From: Denitratisoma sp.
GTDB lineage: Bacteria > Pseudomonadota > Gammaproteobacteria > Burkholderiales > Rhodocyclaceae
NCBI GenBank assembly: GCA_032027165.1
Contig: JAVSMO010000001.1
Span: 2,233,919 to 2,297,918, forward strand
Length of the DNA stretch: 64,000 nt
Direction of reading: 5' to 3'
Below, piece by piece: positions 24,209 through 34,280 of the stretch. The position numbers and the translations under genes were made by a program. The notes under the pieces are model-generated. The model made no database searches. It was not told where the DNA came from and worked only from the letters and a program-made list of their open reading frames with translations. Numbering within the stretch: position 1 is the first letter of the stretch; every line of letters begins with the position of its first letter.

Positions 24209-25477
24209 ATGAAACTCCTCGTCATCGGCTCCGGCGGCCGCGAGCATGCGCTGGCCTGGCGGCTGGCGAAGTCGCCGCGCATCCAGAAGGTCTATGTCGC
24301 CCCCGGCAACGCCGGCACGGCACGCGAAAACGGGCTGGAGAACGTGCCCATCGCGTCCGTCGACGAGTTGGTCGCCTTCGCCGAACGCGAGCAGATCTAC
24401 CTCACCGTGGTCGGACCCGAGGCGCCGCTCGCCGCCGGCGTGGTGAACGCCTTCCGGGCGAAGAACCTGCCGATCCTCGGGCCGACGCGCGAGGCGGCGC
24501 AGCTGGAGTCGTCCAAGGACTTCGCCAAGCGCTTCATGCAGCGCCACAGGATCCCCACCGCCGCCTTCGCCACTTTCGGCAACGCCGAGGAAGCGCACGC
24601 CTACGTCGATGCGCAGGGTGCCCCCATCGTCATCAAAGCCGACGGCCTCGCCGCCGGCAAGGGCGTGGTGGTGGCGATGGATTCGGCAGAGGCGCACGCC
24701 GCCATCGACCAGATGCTCATCGACAACAAGATGGGCGACGCCGGCGCGCGCGTGGTGATCGAGGAATTCCTGCAGGGCGAGGAGGCCAGCTTCATCGTCA
24801 TGTGCGACGGCACGCACGCCCTGCCGCTCGCCACCAGCCAGGACCACAAGCGCCTGCGCGACGGCGACGACGGCCCCAACACCGGCGGCATGGGCGCCTA
24901 TTCGCCGGCGCCGGTGGTCACCCCGGCGGTGCACGCCCGCGTCATGCGCGAGATCATCATGCCGACCATCAACGGCATGGCGCAGGACGGCATCCCCTAC
25001 ACCGGCTTCCTCTACGCCGGGCTGATGATCGCGCCCGACGGCGCGGTGAAGACGCTGGAGTTCAACTGCCGCATGGGCGACCCGGAAACGCAGCCGATCA
25101 TGCTGCGCCTGAAGAGCGACCTGGTCGACCTGGTCGAAGCGGCGATCCACGGCAAGTTGAAGAACATCGAGGCGGAATGGGACCGCCGCGTCGCCCTCGG
25201 CATCGTCATGGCGGCGGCCGGCTACCCGGAGTCGCCGCGCAAGGGCGACGTCATCCATGGCCTGCCGCCGGAGGGAAACGACTACCACGTCTTCCATGCC
25301 GGCACGGCGCTCGCCGGCAAGGACGTCGTCACCGCCGGCGGGCGCGTGCTCTGCGTCACCGCGCTGGGCGACAACGTCAAGGCGGCGCAGATGCGCGCCT
25401 ACGAGATCGCCGAGCAGATCGAGTTCGCCGGCATGCAGATGCGGCGCGACATCGGTCATCGCGCCATCCGGCGCTAG
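24209..25477 (+). CDS. purD: Phosphoribosylamine-glycine ligase
   Basis: ATP-dependent ligation of phosphoribosylamine with glycine, the second step of purine synthesis. The 422-residue ATP-grasp protein starts [17 protein letters not shown] and contains [26 protein letters not shown] (ATP site), [11 protein letters not shown], and [10 protein letters not shown] (metal site). It lies in one transcript with purH and ends 2 bases before the hemF ATG. Its length equals that of typical PurD. Confidence 0.97.
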   Translation: MKLLVIGSGGREHALAWRLAKSPRIQKVYVAPGNAGTARENGLENVPIASVDELVAFAEREQIYLTVVGPEAPLAAGVVNAFRAKNLPILGPTREAAQLESSKDFAKRFMQRHRIPTAAFATFGNAEEAHAYVDAQGAPIVIKADGLAAGKGVVVAMDSAEAHAAIDQMLIDNKMGDAGARVVIEEFLQGEEASFIVMCDGTHALPLATSQDHKRLRDGDDGPNTGGMGAYSPAPVVTPAVHARVMREIIMPTINGMAQDGIPYTGFLYAGLMIAPDGAVKTLEFNCRMGDPETQPIMLRLKSDLVDLVEAAIHGKLKNIEAEWDRRVALGIVMAAAGYPESPRKGDVIHGLPPEGNDYHVFHAGTALAGKDVVTAGGRVLCVTALGDNVKAAQMRAYEIAEQIEFAGMQMRRDIGHRAIRR

Positions 25478-25479
25478 CG

Positions 25480-26376
25480 ATGGAAACGACGGCAGTCCTC
25501 GGCTATCTCCGCGGCCTGCAGGAGCGCATCGTCGCTGCACTGGAAGCATTCGACGGCAGGCCATTTCATACCGACGCCTGGGACAGGCCCGAAGGCGGCG
25601 GCGGCATCACCCGCCTGATCGAGGAAGGCGATTTCTTCGAGCGCGGCGGCGTCAATTTCTCCCACGTCACCGGCAGCAGCCTGCCGCCTTCGGCCAGCGC
25701 CGCCCGTCCCGCGCTGGCCGGGCGCGCCTGGGAAGCGATGGGCGTCTCGCTGGTGCTGCATCCGCGCAATCCCTACTGCCCGACGGCGCACATGAACGTG
25801 CGCTGCTTCATCGCCCGCAAGGAAGGCGAGGATCCGATCTGGTGGTTCGGGGGCGGCATGGACCTCACGCCCTACTACGGCTTCGAGGAGGATGCACGCC
25901 ATTTCCATGCCACCTGCAAGCAGGCGCTGGCGCCATTCGGCGACGATGTGCATCCGCGCTACAAGAAGTGGTGCGACGAGTACTTCTTCCTCAAGCACCG
26001 CAAAGAGCCGCGCGGGGTCGGCGGCGTCTTCTTCGACGATCTCAATGAAGGTGGCTTCGCGCGCTGCTTCGCCCTGACACAGGCGGTCGGCGACGCCTTC
26101 CTTGACGCCTACCTGCCGATCGCGGAACGCCGGCGTGCCGTGCCCTACGGCGAACGCGAGCGCGACTTCCAGGCCTACCGGCGCGGCCGCTACGTCGAGT
26201 TCAACCTGGTGTGGGACCGCGGCACGCTGTTCGGCCTGCAGTCGGGCGGGCGCACCGAATCGATCCTGATGTCGTTGCCGCCGGTGGTGAAGTGGCGCTA
26301 CGACTGGAAACCCGAGGCGGGCAGCGCCGAGAATAAGCTCTACACGGATTTTCTCAAGCCCAGGGACTGGGCCTAG
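25480..26376 (+). CDS. hemF: Oxygen-dependent coproporphyrinogen III oxidase
   Basis: Decarboxylates coproporphyrinogen III to protoporphyrinogen IX using O2. The 298-residue protein has [20 protein letters not shown], the conserved [27 protein letters not shown] and [21 protein letters not shown]. It begins 2 bases after purD, so it is probably cotranscribed with the purine genes, and it converges on hemY with a 7-base gap. Having this O2-dependent enzyme indicates an organism that makes heme aerobically; an anaerobic HemN could exist elsewhere. Confidence 0.96.
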   Translation: METTAVLGYLRGLQERIVAALEAFDGRPFHTDAWDRPEGGGGITRLIEEGDFFERGGVNFSHVTGSSLPPSASAARPALAGRAWEAMGVSLVLHPRNPYCPTAHMNVRCFIARKEGEDPIWWFGGGMDLTPYYGFEEDARHFHATCKQALAPFGDDVHPRYKKWCDEYFFLKHRKEPRGVGGVFFDDLNEGGFARCFALTQAVGDAFLDAYLPIAERRRAVPYGERERDFQAYRRGRYVEFNLVWDRGTLFGLQSGGRTESILMSLPPVVKWRYDWKPEAGSAENKLYTDFLKPRDWA

Positions 26377-26383
26377 GGCCTGT

Positions 26384-27562
26384 TCAACCCTGCCGGCACA
26401 GCGCCGCTGCGCTGCGATAGGCCTGGTTGGATTCCTCGCTGCGGCCGAGTTGGGCGAACAGGGTGGCCAGCTCGACGTGCGCATCCTGGCTGGGCTGGAT
26501 CGCCAGCGAGGCCTCGAAATAGCTCTGCGCCTTGCCCCACAACTGCTGCTCCCGGCACAGGCGGCCGAGCGCCAGCAGCAGGCGCGCATCCTGCGGATGT
26601 TTCTCAAGCCATTTCTCCGCCCGGGCGATGCGCCCCAGCGTGTCGCCGCCGCGGCACTCGGCATACAGTCCGGCGAGCTCGGAATTCCATTCGCCCTCGA
26701 TGTGCTGCTCGATGATGCGCTGCGCAGCTGCGCCGTCGCCCGCAGCGATGAAAGCCCGCGCCGCCGCCGCCGCCAGACGGGATGCGCCCCGCTCCTCGGC
26801 GGGCACGGTTTCCCAGTAGGCGGCCAGCGCGCGTGCATCTCCCTCGCGGCCGCGCAGGTTCTCCAGATGGGCGCGCTGCTTGAGCGGGGCCGCGGCTTCG
26901 TGGGTCAGGGCGCGGTGCTTCTCAAGCTGGCGCGCCACCTTCAGGACATCGTCCCAGCGGCCCAAGCCGCGGTGCACACGCAGGGCCATGCGCAGCGCGG
27001 CGATATGCCGTCCGCCGCCTGCCTGCAGGGCATCCAGGGCAGCCAGCGCCGCATCGAAGCGTCTCGCATCTACATGGAGTTCCGCCTCGGTCATCAGGCG
27101 CGCGGCATGCGCTTCGGCATCATGCCCGGCGGCACGCTGGAGCCACTCCGCCTCGCGCCGCTCGTCGCGCAGGAAATGGGCGGCGCGCGCCGCCACCAGC
27201 GCCGACAGCGCCGGCGCCTCGTGGGCGCCGTAGGAAAACGCGGCATTCTTCAGGGCGTGGCCATAGCGGCCCTCGAAAAGCTGCTGCACCGCCTCGCGCA
27301 GTGCACGCACGCCCTTCTCGCGCCGCTTGCGCTCGCGGAACGCCCGCACCGCCTGCGGCAGGCGCAGGGTGTGCGACACCACGCGCAGCAGCAGGTGGCC
27401 CAGCAGGAAACCGCCGACTACCAGCACGACGAAGAGATTCAGCGACAGCTCGATGCGCCAAGGCGGCAGGACAAGCAGGACATAACCCTCGTTGTAGCCG
27501 AACGCCAGCGACACGCCGACGGCCAGGGCGAACAGCGCCAGCAGCCAGAGCAGGATGCGCAT
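26384..27562 (-). CDS. hemY: HemY-type TPR membrane protein of the heme operon
   Basis: A 392-residue protein with two N-terminal TM segments (LLWLLALFALAVGVSLAFGY and LNLFVVLVVGGFLLGHLLL) and a cytosolic TPR-type helical region (about 100-380; e.g. ARLLLALGRLCREQQLWGKA near the C-terminus). It is the proteobacterial HemY family, not the Bacillus protoporphyrinogen oxidase of the same name; its role in heme synthesis is indirect and not settled. It overlaps hemX by one base and is the last gene of hemC-D-X-Y. Confidence 0.9.
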   Translation of the reverse strand: MRILLWLLALFALAVGVSLAFGYNEGYVLLVLPPWRIELSLNLFVVLVVGGFLLGHLLLRVVSHTLRLPQAVRAFRERKRREKGVRALREAVQQLFEGRYGHALKNAAFSYGAHEAPALSALVAARAAHFLRDERREAEWLQRAAGHDAEAHAARLMTEAELHVDARRFDAALAALDALQAGGGRHIAALRMALRVHRGLGRWDDVLKVARQLEKHRALTHEAAAPLKQRAHLENLRGREGDARALAAYWETVPAEERGASRLAAAAARAFIAAGDGAAAQRIIEQHIEGEWNSELAGLYAECRGGDTLGRIARAEKWLEKHPQDARLLLALGRLCREQQLWGKAQSYFEASLAIQPSQDAHVELATLFAQLGRSEESNQAYRSAAALCRQG

Positions 27563-28659
27563 CAGTTGCCCCCGGAGGCCGTGCCGCCGCTCTTGGGGCG
27601 GGCGGCAGCAGGCGGAAAGTCCCTGTCCTTGGCCACCTTCAGGTTTCTCAGGGTGGTCAGGCTCTCCGACAGGTTGGGCATGGCCAGCCCGACATCGGCT
27701 GTGGCCAGCTGCCGGAGGGTCGCCAGCGCCGCCTGCACCGGCTTGGCGCGCGTGTCGTAATACTGCTCGACCCAGGCCTGCGCCTGCTGGATGTCCTGCC
27801 GGAATGACTTGCCGTCACGCTGCAGGAGCGCCAAGCGGGCGTTCACCAGACGCAACTTGAGGTTCTCGCGCAGGAAGAAGGCGTGCGTCGGCGACAGCAG
27901 GGCGGGATTGGGCCGGTCGAGCCGGTCGACGCGGACCAGGCTCTTCAGTTCCTGCCAAAGTTCGCTCAGCAGCTTCTCCCAATAGCCGGGCGCAACCGCG
28001 GGAACGAACGAAGGGCCCGATGGTCCGGCCTGCGGCCGGGCCTCGAAGGCGAGCGGCATGGCATCAACAGTACCGGCAATGCTCTCGATGCGCAGGGCAA
28101 TGCCGGACACGTCGGCCAACGGCAGCGCCTTCAGGCGCTCGATATCGTGCGCAATCACCTTGCGCAACGGCAGGAATTGGGCGCGCCCGGCTGAGCCGAG
28201 GCGCGTATCCGCGCCCTGCAGCGCAATCAGGGCCGCCTCGACATTGCCGGCAAGTTGCAGTTGCTGCACGGCAGTATTGAGCGCCTGCTCGACCTCCGCC
28301 AGAAGCCGCTCGTCGCGGTTGCGCGTAAGCTCCTGCACCATCGCATCGAGTGCGGCCTGCTGGCTCTGCGACTCGGCCAGTTTCGCTTCGAGCGCGCCCG
28401 CCTTGGCCTGCAAGGCCGCCAGCGCCTCCAGGTTCTGCCGGGCGGCGATGCGCGCCTCGCTGGCCACCGCATCGCCCGCCGCCAGGCGGCGGGCCACTTC
28501 CTGCTGCAGGTCGGCCAGTCGGCTGCGCGTCTCAAGCCATTGCCAGGCCAGCAGGACAAGTGCTGCGACCGCCACCCAAATCGCGGGTTGCCGCAGGGCC
28601 GCCAATGTCCTTTGCAGGGAACCCGGCCTGGCCGGGGAAGTCAATGCGTCCTGTTCCAT
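27562..28659 (-). CDS. hemX: HemX, membrane-anchored coiled-coil protein of the heme operon
   Basis: A 365-residue protein with one N-terminal TM segment (IWVAVAALVLLAWQWL), a long coiled-coil (about 55-150; LADLQQEVARRLAAG ... QNLEALAALQAKAGALEAKL) and a C-terminal periplasmic domain. It is annotated in many genomes as uroporphyrinogen-III C-methyltransferase, but it has no SAM-methyltransferase motif; the name comes from operon position. It lies 18 bases after hemD. Confidence 0.88.
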   Translation of the reverse strand: MEQDALTSPARPGSLQRTLAALRQPAIWVAVAALVLLAWQWLETRSRLADLQQEVARRLAAGDAVASEARIAARQNLEALAALQAKAGALEAKLAESQSQQAALDAMVQELTRNRDERLLAEVEQALNTAVQQLQLAGNVEAALIALQGADTRLGSAGRAQFLPLRKVIAHDIERLKALPLADVSGIALRIESIAGTVDAMPLAFEARPQAGPSGPSFVPAVAPGYWEKLLSELWQELKSLVRVDRLDRPNPALLSPTHAFFLRENLKLRLVNARLALLQRDGKSFRQDIQQAQAWVEQYYDTRAKPVQAALATLRQLATADVGLAMPNLSESLTTLRNLKVAKDRDFPPAAARPKSGGTASGGN

Positions 28660-28677
28660 TGTCGATCCGCCATCGGT

Positions 28678-29460
28678 TCATGCTCTGCCGCGAAAGTGCT
28701 TCTCCAGGCCCGCCAGCAGCCCGGCATCGCCCGGCGCCGTGACTGTCACCTCGGCAAAGCCCATCTGCCGGGCCTCCTCGGCGATGCGCTGGTGGGCAAC
28801 GAAGAGCGCCACCGCCTTGAGGGCCGCCTCGTCGGCCGCGCCGACCATCGCCAGGAGGTTGCGCAGGCCTTCGCTGCTTGTGATCGTCACGGCATCGACT
28901 GCCCCCTGCGCAAGCAGGGCACGCAGCGGCGCCGCATCGATATCCGGCCTGCCGCGCCGGTAGCAGGGGATGCGCTCCACCAGCGCTCCGCGCGACTCCA
29001 GCGTTTCGCCGAGCAGTTCGCGGCCGCTGTCGCCGCGAAAGATCGCCACGCGCTTGCCGCGCAGGGCCTCGGGCTGGAATTCCGGCCGTTCCAGCAGGGC
29101 CTCGCTGTCGAAGCGGCCGTTCTCCGGCGTCACGATGCGCGTCACGCCGAAGCGGGCAATGGCCCGTGCGCTGGTCTCTCCCATCGCCGCGGCGACGACC
29201 CGCCCGGGCCAAGGGCGTTGGGCAGTGATCACACCGAGCGCCTTCTCGGCCGCATTCGGGCTTACGAAGACGGCGAAATCATAGGCCTCGAGGTTCTGTG
29301 CCGCCTCCAGCAGGGGCCGGGGATCGTCGGCATCGAAGATGGCCAGCACGGGGAAGCGCACCGCGATGCCGCCGCGCGCTTCGATCTGCCCGGCCAGCTT
29401 GTCGACCTGTTCCGCCGGCCGCGTCACGACGATGCGCCGGCCCGCCAGGGCGGAATTCAT
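28678..29460 (-). CDS. hemD: Uroporphyrinogen-III synthase
   Basis: Cyclises hydroxymethylbilane with inversion of ring D. The 260-residue protein belongs to a poorly conserved family; supporting features are the N-terminal [19 protein letters not shown], the middle [18 protein letters not shown], and [16 protein letters not shown]. The start overlaps the hemC stop by 4 bases (ATGA), the classic hemC-hemD arrangement, which makes the call firm. Confidence 0.93.
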   Translation of the reverse strand: MNSALAGRRIVVTRPAEQVDKLAGQIEARGGIAVRFPVLAIFDADDPRPLLEAAQNLEAYDFAVFVSPNAAEKALGVITAQRPWPGRVVAAAMGETSARAIARFGVTRIVTPENGRFDSEALLERPEFQPEALRGKRVAIFRGDSGRELLGETLESRGALVERIPCYRRGRPDIDAAPLRALLAQGAVDAVTITSSEGLRNLLAMVGAADEAALKAVALFVAHQRIAEEARQMGFAEVTVTAPGDAGLLAGLEKHFRGRA

Positions 29461-30392
29461 CCCCCCAGCGCGGCCAGAATCTCTTCCGCGCCGCGCGCCC
29501 GCAATTCATTGGCCAGCGATTGGCCCAAGGCCTCCGGGTCCGCCAAGTCGCCGCGCAATTCCGCACTGGCCATGCGACTGCCGTCGGGCGCGGCAACGAA
29601 GCCGCGCAGGCGCAGCCGCCCGCCCTCGGTCTCCGCGAATGCGCCCAGCGGCACCTCGCAGCTGCCCGCCAGCGCCCGCGAGACGGCACGCTCGGCGCGC
29701 ACGCAGGCGGCGGTGCCGGCATCGGCGAGCGGCGCCATCCACGCCGCCACCTCGGGTCGGCTCACCAGCGCCTCGATGCCGAGCGCACCCTGCCCGGCCG
29801 CCGGCAGCGACAATTCGGCAGGCAGCACGCCGCGGATGCGCGCGGCGAGGCCGAGGCGGGTCAGGCCGGCCGCCGCCAGGATGATGGCATCGTACTGCCC
29901 CTCGTCGAGCTTGCGCAGCCGCGTGTCGAGGTTGCCGCGCAGGCTGGTCACCGACAGGTAGGGGTATCGCGCATGCAGCTGCGCCTCGCGGCGCAGGCTG
30001 GAGGTGCCGACGACGCCGCCCGGCGGGATGTCGTCGAGCGAGGCGTACTTGTTCGAGACGAGCGCGTCGAGCGGATTCTCGCGCGCCGAGATGGCCACCA
30101 GGGCGAACTCTGGTTCCATCACCATCGGCACGTCCTTCATGGAGTGGACCGCGATGTCCGCACGCTTGTCCAGCAGGGCGGTTTCCAGCTCCTTGACGAA
30201 GAGGCCCTTGCCGCCGACCTTGGCCAGCGGCCGGTCGAGGATCTGGTCGCCGCGCGTCGTCATGCCGAGCAGCTCGACGGAGCAGCGTGGATATAATGCC
30301 CTCAGGCGGTCGCGCACGTGCTCGGCCTGCCAAAGGGCCAGGCGGGATTCGCGCGTGGCGATGACGATGCGCTCGGGTTGCGGCTGGTTCAC
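29457..30392 (-). CDS. hemC: Porphobilinogen deaminase (hydroxymethylbilane synthase)
   Basis: Polymerises four porphobilinogens into hydroxymethylbilane. The 311-residue protein has [52 protein letters not shown], and the dipyrromethane-cofactor Cys in [11 protein letters not shown]. The GTG at 30392 (reading [13 protein letters not shown]) gives the normal length; the frame stays open to 30716 but that extension runs across the divergent thioredoxin-like gene. Only 25 bases separate the two divergent starts, so the promoters must overlap coding sequence. Confidence 0.96.
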   Translation of the reverse strand: MNQPQPERIVIATRESRLALWQAEHVRDRLRALYPRCSVELLGMTTRGDQILDRPLAKVGGKGLFVKELETALLDKRADIAVHSMKDVPMVMEPEFALVAISARENPLDALVSNKYASLDDIPPGGVVGTSSLRREAQLHARYPYLSVTSLRGNLDTRLRKLDEGQYDAIILAAAGLTRLGLAARIRGVLPAELSLPAAGQGALGIEALVSRPEVAAWMAPLADAGTAACVRAERAVSRALAGSCEVPLGAFAETEGGRLRLRGFVAAPDGSRMASAELRGDLADPEALGQSLANELRARGAEEILAALGG

Positions 30393-30417
30393 GGTTGGAT
30401 TCTCGGAGACGGTTGTG

Positions 30418-30903
30418 GTGCGCTGCTTGCGCGCAATTGCGCTGATTTTATCATGGCTGCCCCCGGCCCTTGCCGCGGCCGGGTCGTCTCTCCCTCCGGC
30501 GCAGGATCTCGCCGCCGATGCCCGCGACATGCGGGCGCGGGGCACCGTCATGCTGGTGCTCTTCAGCCAGGCCGGCTGCCGCTGGTGCGAGCGCGCCAGA
30601 AACGAGGTTCTCCTTCCGCTTGCCGGCGATCCCGCCTCGACCAGGCGCGTCGTCCTGCGCGAAGTCGCGCTCGACAACGATGCGCCGCTGACCGACTTTG
30701 CCGGCAGGAGTGCCACCCACCGCCGCTTCGCCGCCGAGGAAGGCGTGCGCCTGACCCCGACCCTCGTTGTCTATGGCCCCGACGGCAAGCGCCTGGCCGA
30801 ACCGATTGTCGGCTTCCGCCTGGCCGACTTCTATGCCGAGTACGTGAACCGTGCCATCGAGGAAGGCCTGGCACGCCTGGGATCGCCGTCCCGCAGGGAC
30901 TGA
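30418..30903 (+). CDS. Exported thioredoxin-fold protein
   Basis: A 161-residue protein with a short signal peptide ([22 protein letters not shown]) and a thioredoxin-like domain with the active-site [13 protein letters not shown] (C-x2-C) and a cis-Pro loop [13 protein letters not shown]. It resembles SoxW/DsbE-type periplasmic reductases; the partner is unknown. GGAGA at 30405-30409 supports a GTG start at 30418 (a GTG at 30415 is the alternative). It is divergent from hemC and converges on the MscS gene. Confidence 0.82.
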   Translation: MRCLRAIALILSWLPPALAAAGSSLPPAQDLAADARDMRARGTVMLVLFSQAGCRWCERARNEVLLPLAGDPASTRRVVLREVALDNDAPLTDFAGRSATHRRFAAEEGVRLTPTLVVYGPDGKRLAEPIVGFRLADFYAEYVNRAIEEGLARLGSPSRRD

Positions 30904-30925
30904 CTTTTCAGCCTGCCGGGCGCGC

Positions 30926-32467
30926 CTACTTCGATTCGCCGAGGCGGAAGAAGGTGCGCATCTTGCCGAGCAGGCTGGCGTGCTGGCGCTGGCGCTCCCT
31001 GGCGTGCGCCTCGGCGCCGAGCGCCTCCTGCGCGGTCGCAAGCTGCATGTTGCGCTCGGTGAGGATGGCGGCCATTTCCTCGGCGATCGCCGGGCGTGAG
31101 CGGATCACTTCCTCGAAGCCGGCCTTGTCGAGGCGATAGCACTCGACGTCGCTCTTCGCCGTAACGGTGGCCCGACGCGGCTCGCCGGTGAGCATGCCCA
31201 TCTCGCCGAACACCTTGCCGGCCGGCAGCGTCGTCAGCAGGCGGCGCTCGCCCTGCTGTTCCAGCCATACCTCCGCCTCGCCGGCCACCAGGATGTAGAG
31301 CCAGTGCGCCACCATGCCCTCACGCGTGATCACGTCGCCACGGGCAAAGGGCGCGTAGACGAGCCGCTCGGCCAGCGCCTTCAGCTCATCCTCGCTGAGC
31401 GAGGCGAAAATGCCGACGCCGCGCAGGGCCTTCAGTCGGCGGACCAGCTCGCGCGCATGCACCGCCTCGCGGTGGGCTTCGTTCTCCTTGATCATGTGCA
31501 CCGAGTACTCGGGTTCGGCGATGCGCAGTCCGGCACGCTGCAGCGCGGCCAGCACATGGCTGCGCACCGCGGAATCGGTCGGGTCGTCCACCCGCGGATC
31601 GGCCAGCCAGTAGCGCAGGGCGTAACGCGCATAGCTCGGCCCGAACTCCATCAACACGCAGTTGGGCCGGGGAACGCGCGCCACGTCCGGGATGTCGGCG
31701 CTGCTCACGGCCTGCTCGACCGCTTCGATCACCTGCGCCGGCGGAGCGCTGTAGTCGACGTTGAACCAGATCCAGCGCCGCCATGGCTGGGTCGCCTGCT
31801 CCGGGCTCCAGATGACGGTGAACTTGCTCTTCATGAGCAGGCTGTTCGGCACGACGATGGTCTCTCCGTTGCGCGTCTCGATCGCCGTGTAGCGCCAGCG
31901 GATGTCGATCACGCGCCCGGCGATGTCGTCGACCTTCACCCAGTCGCCCAGCTCGATCGAACTGTCCAGCTGCAGCGCCAGGCCGCCGAGAATGTTGCCC
32001 AGCGTGTCCTGCATCGAGAAGGCCACCACCGCGGTGATCACCGCCGAGGTGGCGACGATGCCCGACAGGTCGACGCCGGCCAGGCGCATGCGCACCAGGG
32101 CGAAGCCGACATAGGCCAGGATGACGACGATGTCCTCGACGATGCGCGGCGGCCGCAGCCCGGCGGCCGGCAGCAGCGCGCGGAACAGGCACAGGCCGGC
32201 GAGGCGGATCAGCGCCATGCCGGAACCGACGACGAAAATCTCGTGCGCCGCCGCCGCGCCGGTGCGCAGGCCGCGCGCGTCGAGCACGCCGGCGAGAAAC
32301 TGTCCGCCCAGGCAGAGCGCGAAGACGGCCAGCGTGTAGCCGACGGAACGCCGGTCGGCCGGGCGCAGATGCCAGAGCAGCCCGGCCAGCAGCAGTGCCG
32401 CGGACACGACGTAGGGCGACTCCGCGCGCCAGAAGAAACCCCAGGCCGACAGCATCAGTTCATGCAT
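30926..32467 (-). CDS. MscS-family mechanosensitive channel with C-terminal cyclic-nucleotide-binding domain
   Basis: A 513-residue membrane protein: four or five TM segments (about 5-170), the MscS pore and beta domain (AFSMQDTLGNILGGLALQLD, then GDWVKVDDIAGRVIDIRWRY), and a CNB domain (about 360-480) with a well-formed phosphate-binding cassette (FGEMGMLTGEPRRATV). Such channels are gated or modulated by cyclic nucleotides in characterised relatives (family knowledge). The start at 32467 overlaps the stop of the LytTR regulator by one base, making it the distal gene of the AlgZ/AlgR-like operon. Confidence 0.88.
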   Translation of the reverse strand: MHELMLSAWGFFWRAESPYVVSAALLLAGLLWHLRPADRRSVGYTLAVFALCLGGQFLAGVLDARGLRTGAAAAHEIFVVGSGMALIRLAGLCLFRALLPAAGLRPPRIVEDIVVILAYVGFALVRMRLAGVDLSGIVATSAVITAVVAFSMQDTLGNILGGLALQLDSSIELGDWVKVDDIAGRVIDIRWRYTAIETRNGETIVVPNSLLMKSKFTVIWSPEQATQPWRRWIWFNVDYSAPPAQVIEAVEQAVSSADIPDVARVPRPNCVLMEFGPSYARYALRYWLADPRVDDPTDSAVRSHVLAALQRAGLRIAEPEYSVHMIKENEAHREAVHARELVRRLKALRGVGIFASLSEDELKALAERLVYAPFARGDVITREGMVAHWLYILVAGEAEVWLEQQGERRLLTTLPAGKVFGEMGMLTGEPRRATVTAKSDVECYRLDKAGFEEVIRSRPAIAEEMAAILTERNMQLATAQEALGAEAHARERQRQHASLLGKMRTFFRLGESK

Positions 32468-33237
32468 CACGCTCTCCCATCGCCGGCGAACGCCGCCTTC
32501 ACCGTCGGCCATTGCCGGCGCGACACCGGCAGCCTCTCCTCCAGTCCCGCCAGCAGCACCGTCCAGTGCGTCTCGCCGTCCTCGGCCGTGCTTTTCTCGA
32601 AACCGGCGATCGCCTCGCGCGCCACCAGGCAGTTGCGGTGCACGCGCACGAAGCGCGAGGCGAACTCCTGCTCCAGATGGGTGAGCGATTCGTCGAGCAG
32701 GTGTTCGCGCTCGCGGGTGCGTGCCGTCACATACTTGAGCTCCGCCTTGAGATACAGGATCTCGGAAACCGGCACCAGCAGGATGCGGCCGCGCTCGGTG
32801 ACGGAGAGGTGGCGGCGCGCTTCGGGCGCCAGCCGCGCCAGCGTCTCGCGCGCCGTCGGCACGGCGCGGCGCGCCTTCTCCAGGGCCGCGGCCAGCCGCT
32901 GCGCCCTAACCGGCTTGACCAGGTAGTCAACCGCATTCAACTCGAAAGCCTGCACGGCGTACTCATCGTAGGCCGTCGTAAACACCACCGTCGGTGAGTT
33001 GCCGGCAGCGGCAAGATGGCGCGCCAGCTCGACGCCGTCCATCCGTGGCATGCGAATGTCCACCAGCGCCACATCGGCCGGCGCATCCGCCAGCCGCTCC
33101 AGCGCCTCCACCCCGTTGGCCGCCTCGCCGACGAGGACATTCGGCTGTTCGGCGGCAATGTCCGCCAGCAGGGCCCTCATGCGGGCCCGTGCCGGCGCCT
33201 CGTCATCGACGATGAACACGCGCAGCGCATCGGTCAC
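32467..33237 (-). CDS. algR: LytTR-type response regulator, AlgR-like
   Basis: A 256-residue regulator: receiver domain (LRVFIVDDEAPARARMRALL; phosphoacceptor Asp in VALVDIRMPRMDG; Lys in DYLVKPV) and a C-terminal LytTR DNA-binding domain (about 155-250, with EILYLKAELKYVTARTRE and RFVRVHRNCLV). It starts at a GTG overlapping the kinase stop by 4 bases. In Pseudomonas, AlgR with AlgZ/FimS controls pili and exopolysaccharide; targets here are not shown. Position between hemC and argH mirrors the Pseudomonas order, with an MscS and a thioredoxin-like gene inserted. Confidence 0.87.
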   Translation of the reverse strand: MTDALRVFIVDDEAPARARMRALLADIAAEQPNVLVGEAANGVEALERLADAPADVALVDIRMPRMDGVELARHLAAAGNSPTVVFTTAYDEYAVQAFELNAVDYLVKPVRAQRLAAALEKARRAVPTARETLARLAPEARRHLSVTERGRILLVPVSEILYLKAELKYVTARTREREHLLDESLTHLEQEFASRFVRVHRNCLVAREAIAGFEKSTAEDGETHWTVLLAGLEERLPVSRRQWPTVKAAFAGDGRA

Positions 33238-34244
33238 GCGGCGACTCCTTTCCGGTAAGGCAGCCGGATCGTGACCCGGAACAGGCCTTCCTTCGCCCCG
33301 GTTTCCAGCCGCGCCTCCAGATCGTAGAACAGCATCAGCCGCTCGCGGATGTTGTCGAGCGCCATGCGGTTGCCGGCGTGGTGAGCGTTCTCGCCATGGT
33401 ACGGGTTCGAGAGTTCGATGCGAATCTCCTCGTCTTCGCGCACGGCCCGGATCGTCACGGTCGCCGGTTGCGGGGAAGGTTCGACGCCATGATAGACGGC
33501 ATTCTCCAGCAGGGGCTGCAGCATGAGGGGCGGCACCAGCGCATCCGACGGGCAGGCGTCGACATCCCAGGCTACGTGCAGCCGCTCGCCCAGGCGCAGA
33601 TGTTCCAGTTCGAGATACTGCCGGCATAGTGCAAACTCGTCGCCCAGGGTCGCCAGTTCCCGGTTCTCTCGCATCAGCACGCGGAACAGGTCCGACAGCT
33701 CCTCAAGCGCCTGCTCGGCGCGGCGGGGATCGGAGCGGATGACGCCGAGCACCGCGTTCAGGCTGTTGAAGAGGAAGTGCGGCCGGATGCGCGCCGTCAG
33801 CGCCATCAGGCGCGCCTCAGCCAGGGCCGGCGAAAAGGCGCGATTGCGCAGGTCGAAATAGAACATGAGGGCCAGGGCCGCCGCGGCGCCCCACATCGCG
33901 GCGCGCGGCCAGTCCGCCGGCGGCAGGCCAGGCGGACTGAACAGGATATGGAACAGGGCCGAGATCAGGGCGCTGGCCGCCGCCACGATGCCCAGCGCCG
34001 CGTTGTACGGCAGTCGCGCAAGCCAGCCTGCCGTCACGTAAAACAGCACCACGCAGGCGATCAGCGGCGGTTCGACCGCGGCGGCGAACTCAACCAGCTC
34101 CTGCAGCAGGCGGGCCAGGTCGGAATTGCGCGCCAGCACCGCACACAAGGCCATCAGGTTCACCGCCAGCAGGCTGCGCAGCATGACGCCCAGGTTGCCG
34201 AAGTTCGGCAGACGCGTCGGCTGGGGGTTTTGCCGTATACTCAT
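33234..34244 (-). CDS. algZ: LytS/AlgZ-type sensor histidine kinase
   Basis: A 336-residue membrane kinase with about four TM segments (residues 18-145), the His-kinase motif [19 protein letters not shown] (phospho-His in [10 protein letters not shown]) and the ATPase motif [17 protein letters not shown], with a C-terminal [16 protein letters not shown]. This is the HisKA_7/5TM-less LytS class that pairs with LytTR regulators. The ATG at 34244 is 36 bases from the divergent argH start. Confidence 0.88.
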   Translation of the reverse strand: MSIRQNPQPTRLPNFGNLGVMLRSLLAVNLMALCAVLARNSDLARLLQELVEFAAAVEPPLIACVVLFYVTAGWLARLPYNAALGIVAAASALISALFHILFSPPGLPPADWPRAAMWGAAAALALMFYFDLRNRAFSPALAEARLMALTARIRPHFLFNSLNAVLGVIRSDPRRAEQALEELSDLFRVLMRENRELATLGDEFALCRQYLELEHLRLGERLHVAWDVDACPSDALVPPLMLQPLLENAVYHGVEPSPQPATVTIRAVREDEEIRIELSNPYHGENAHHAGNRMALDNIRERLMLFYDLEARLETGAKEGLFRVTIRLPYRKGVAA

Positions 34245-34280
34245 TCGTTGCTTTGCGTATCCGCAATGATTGAAACGATT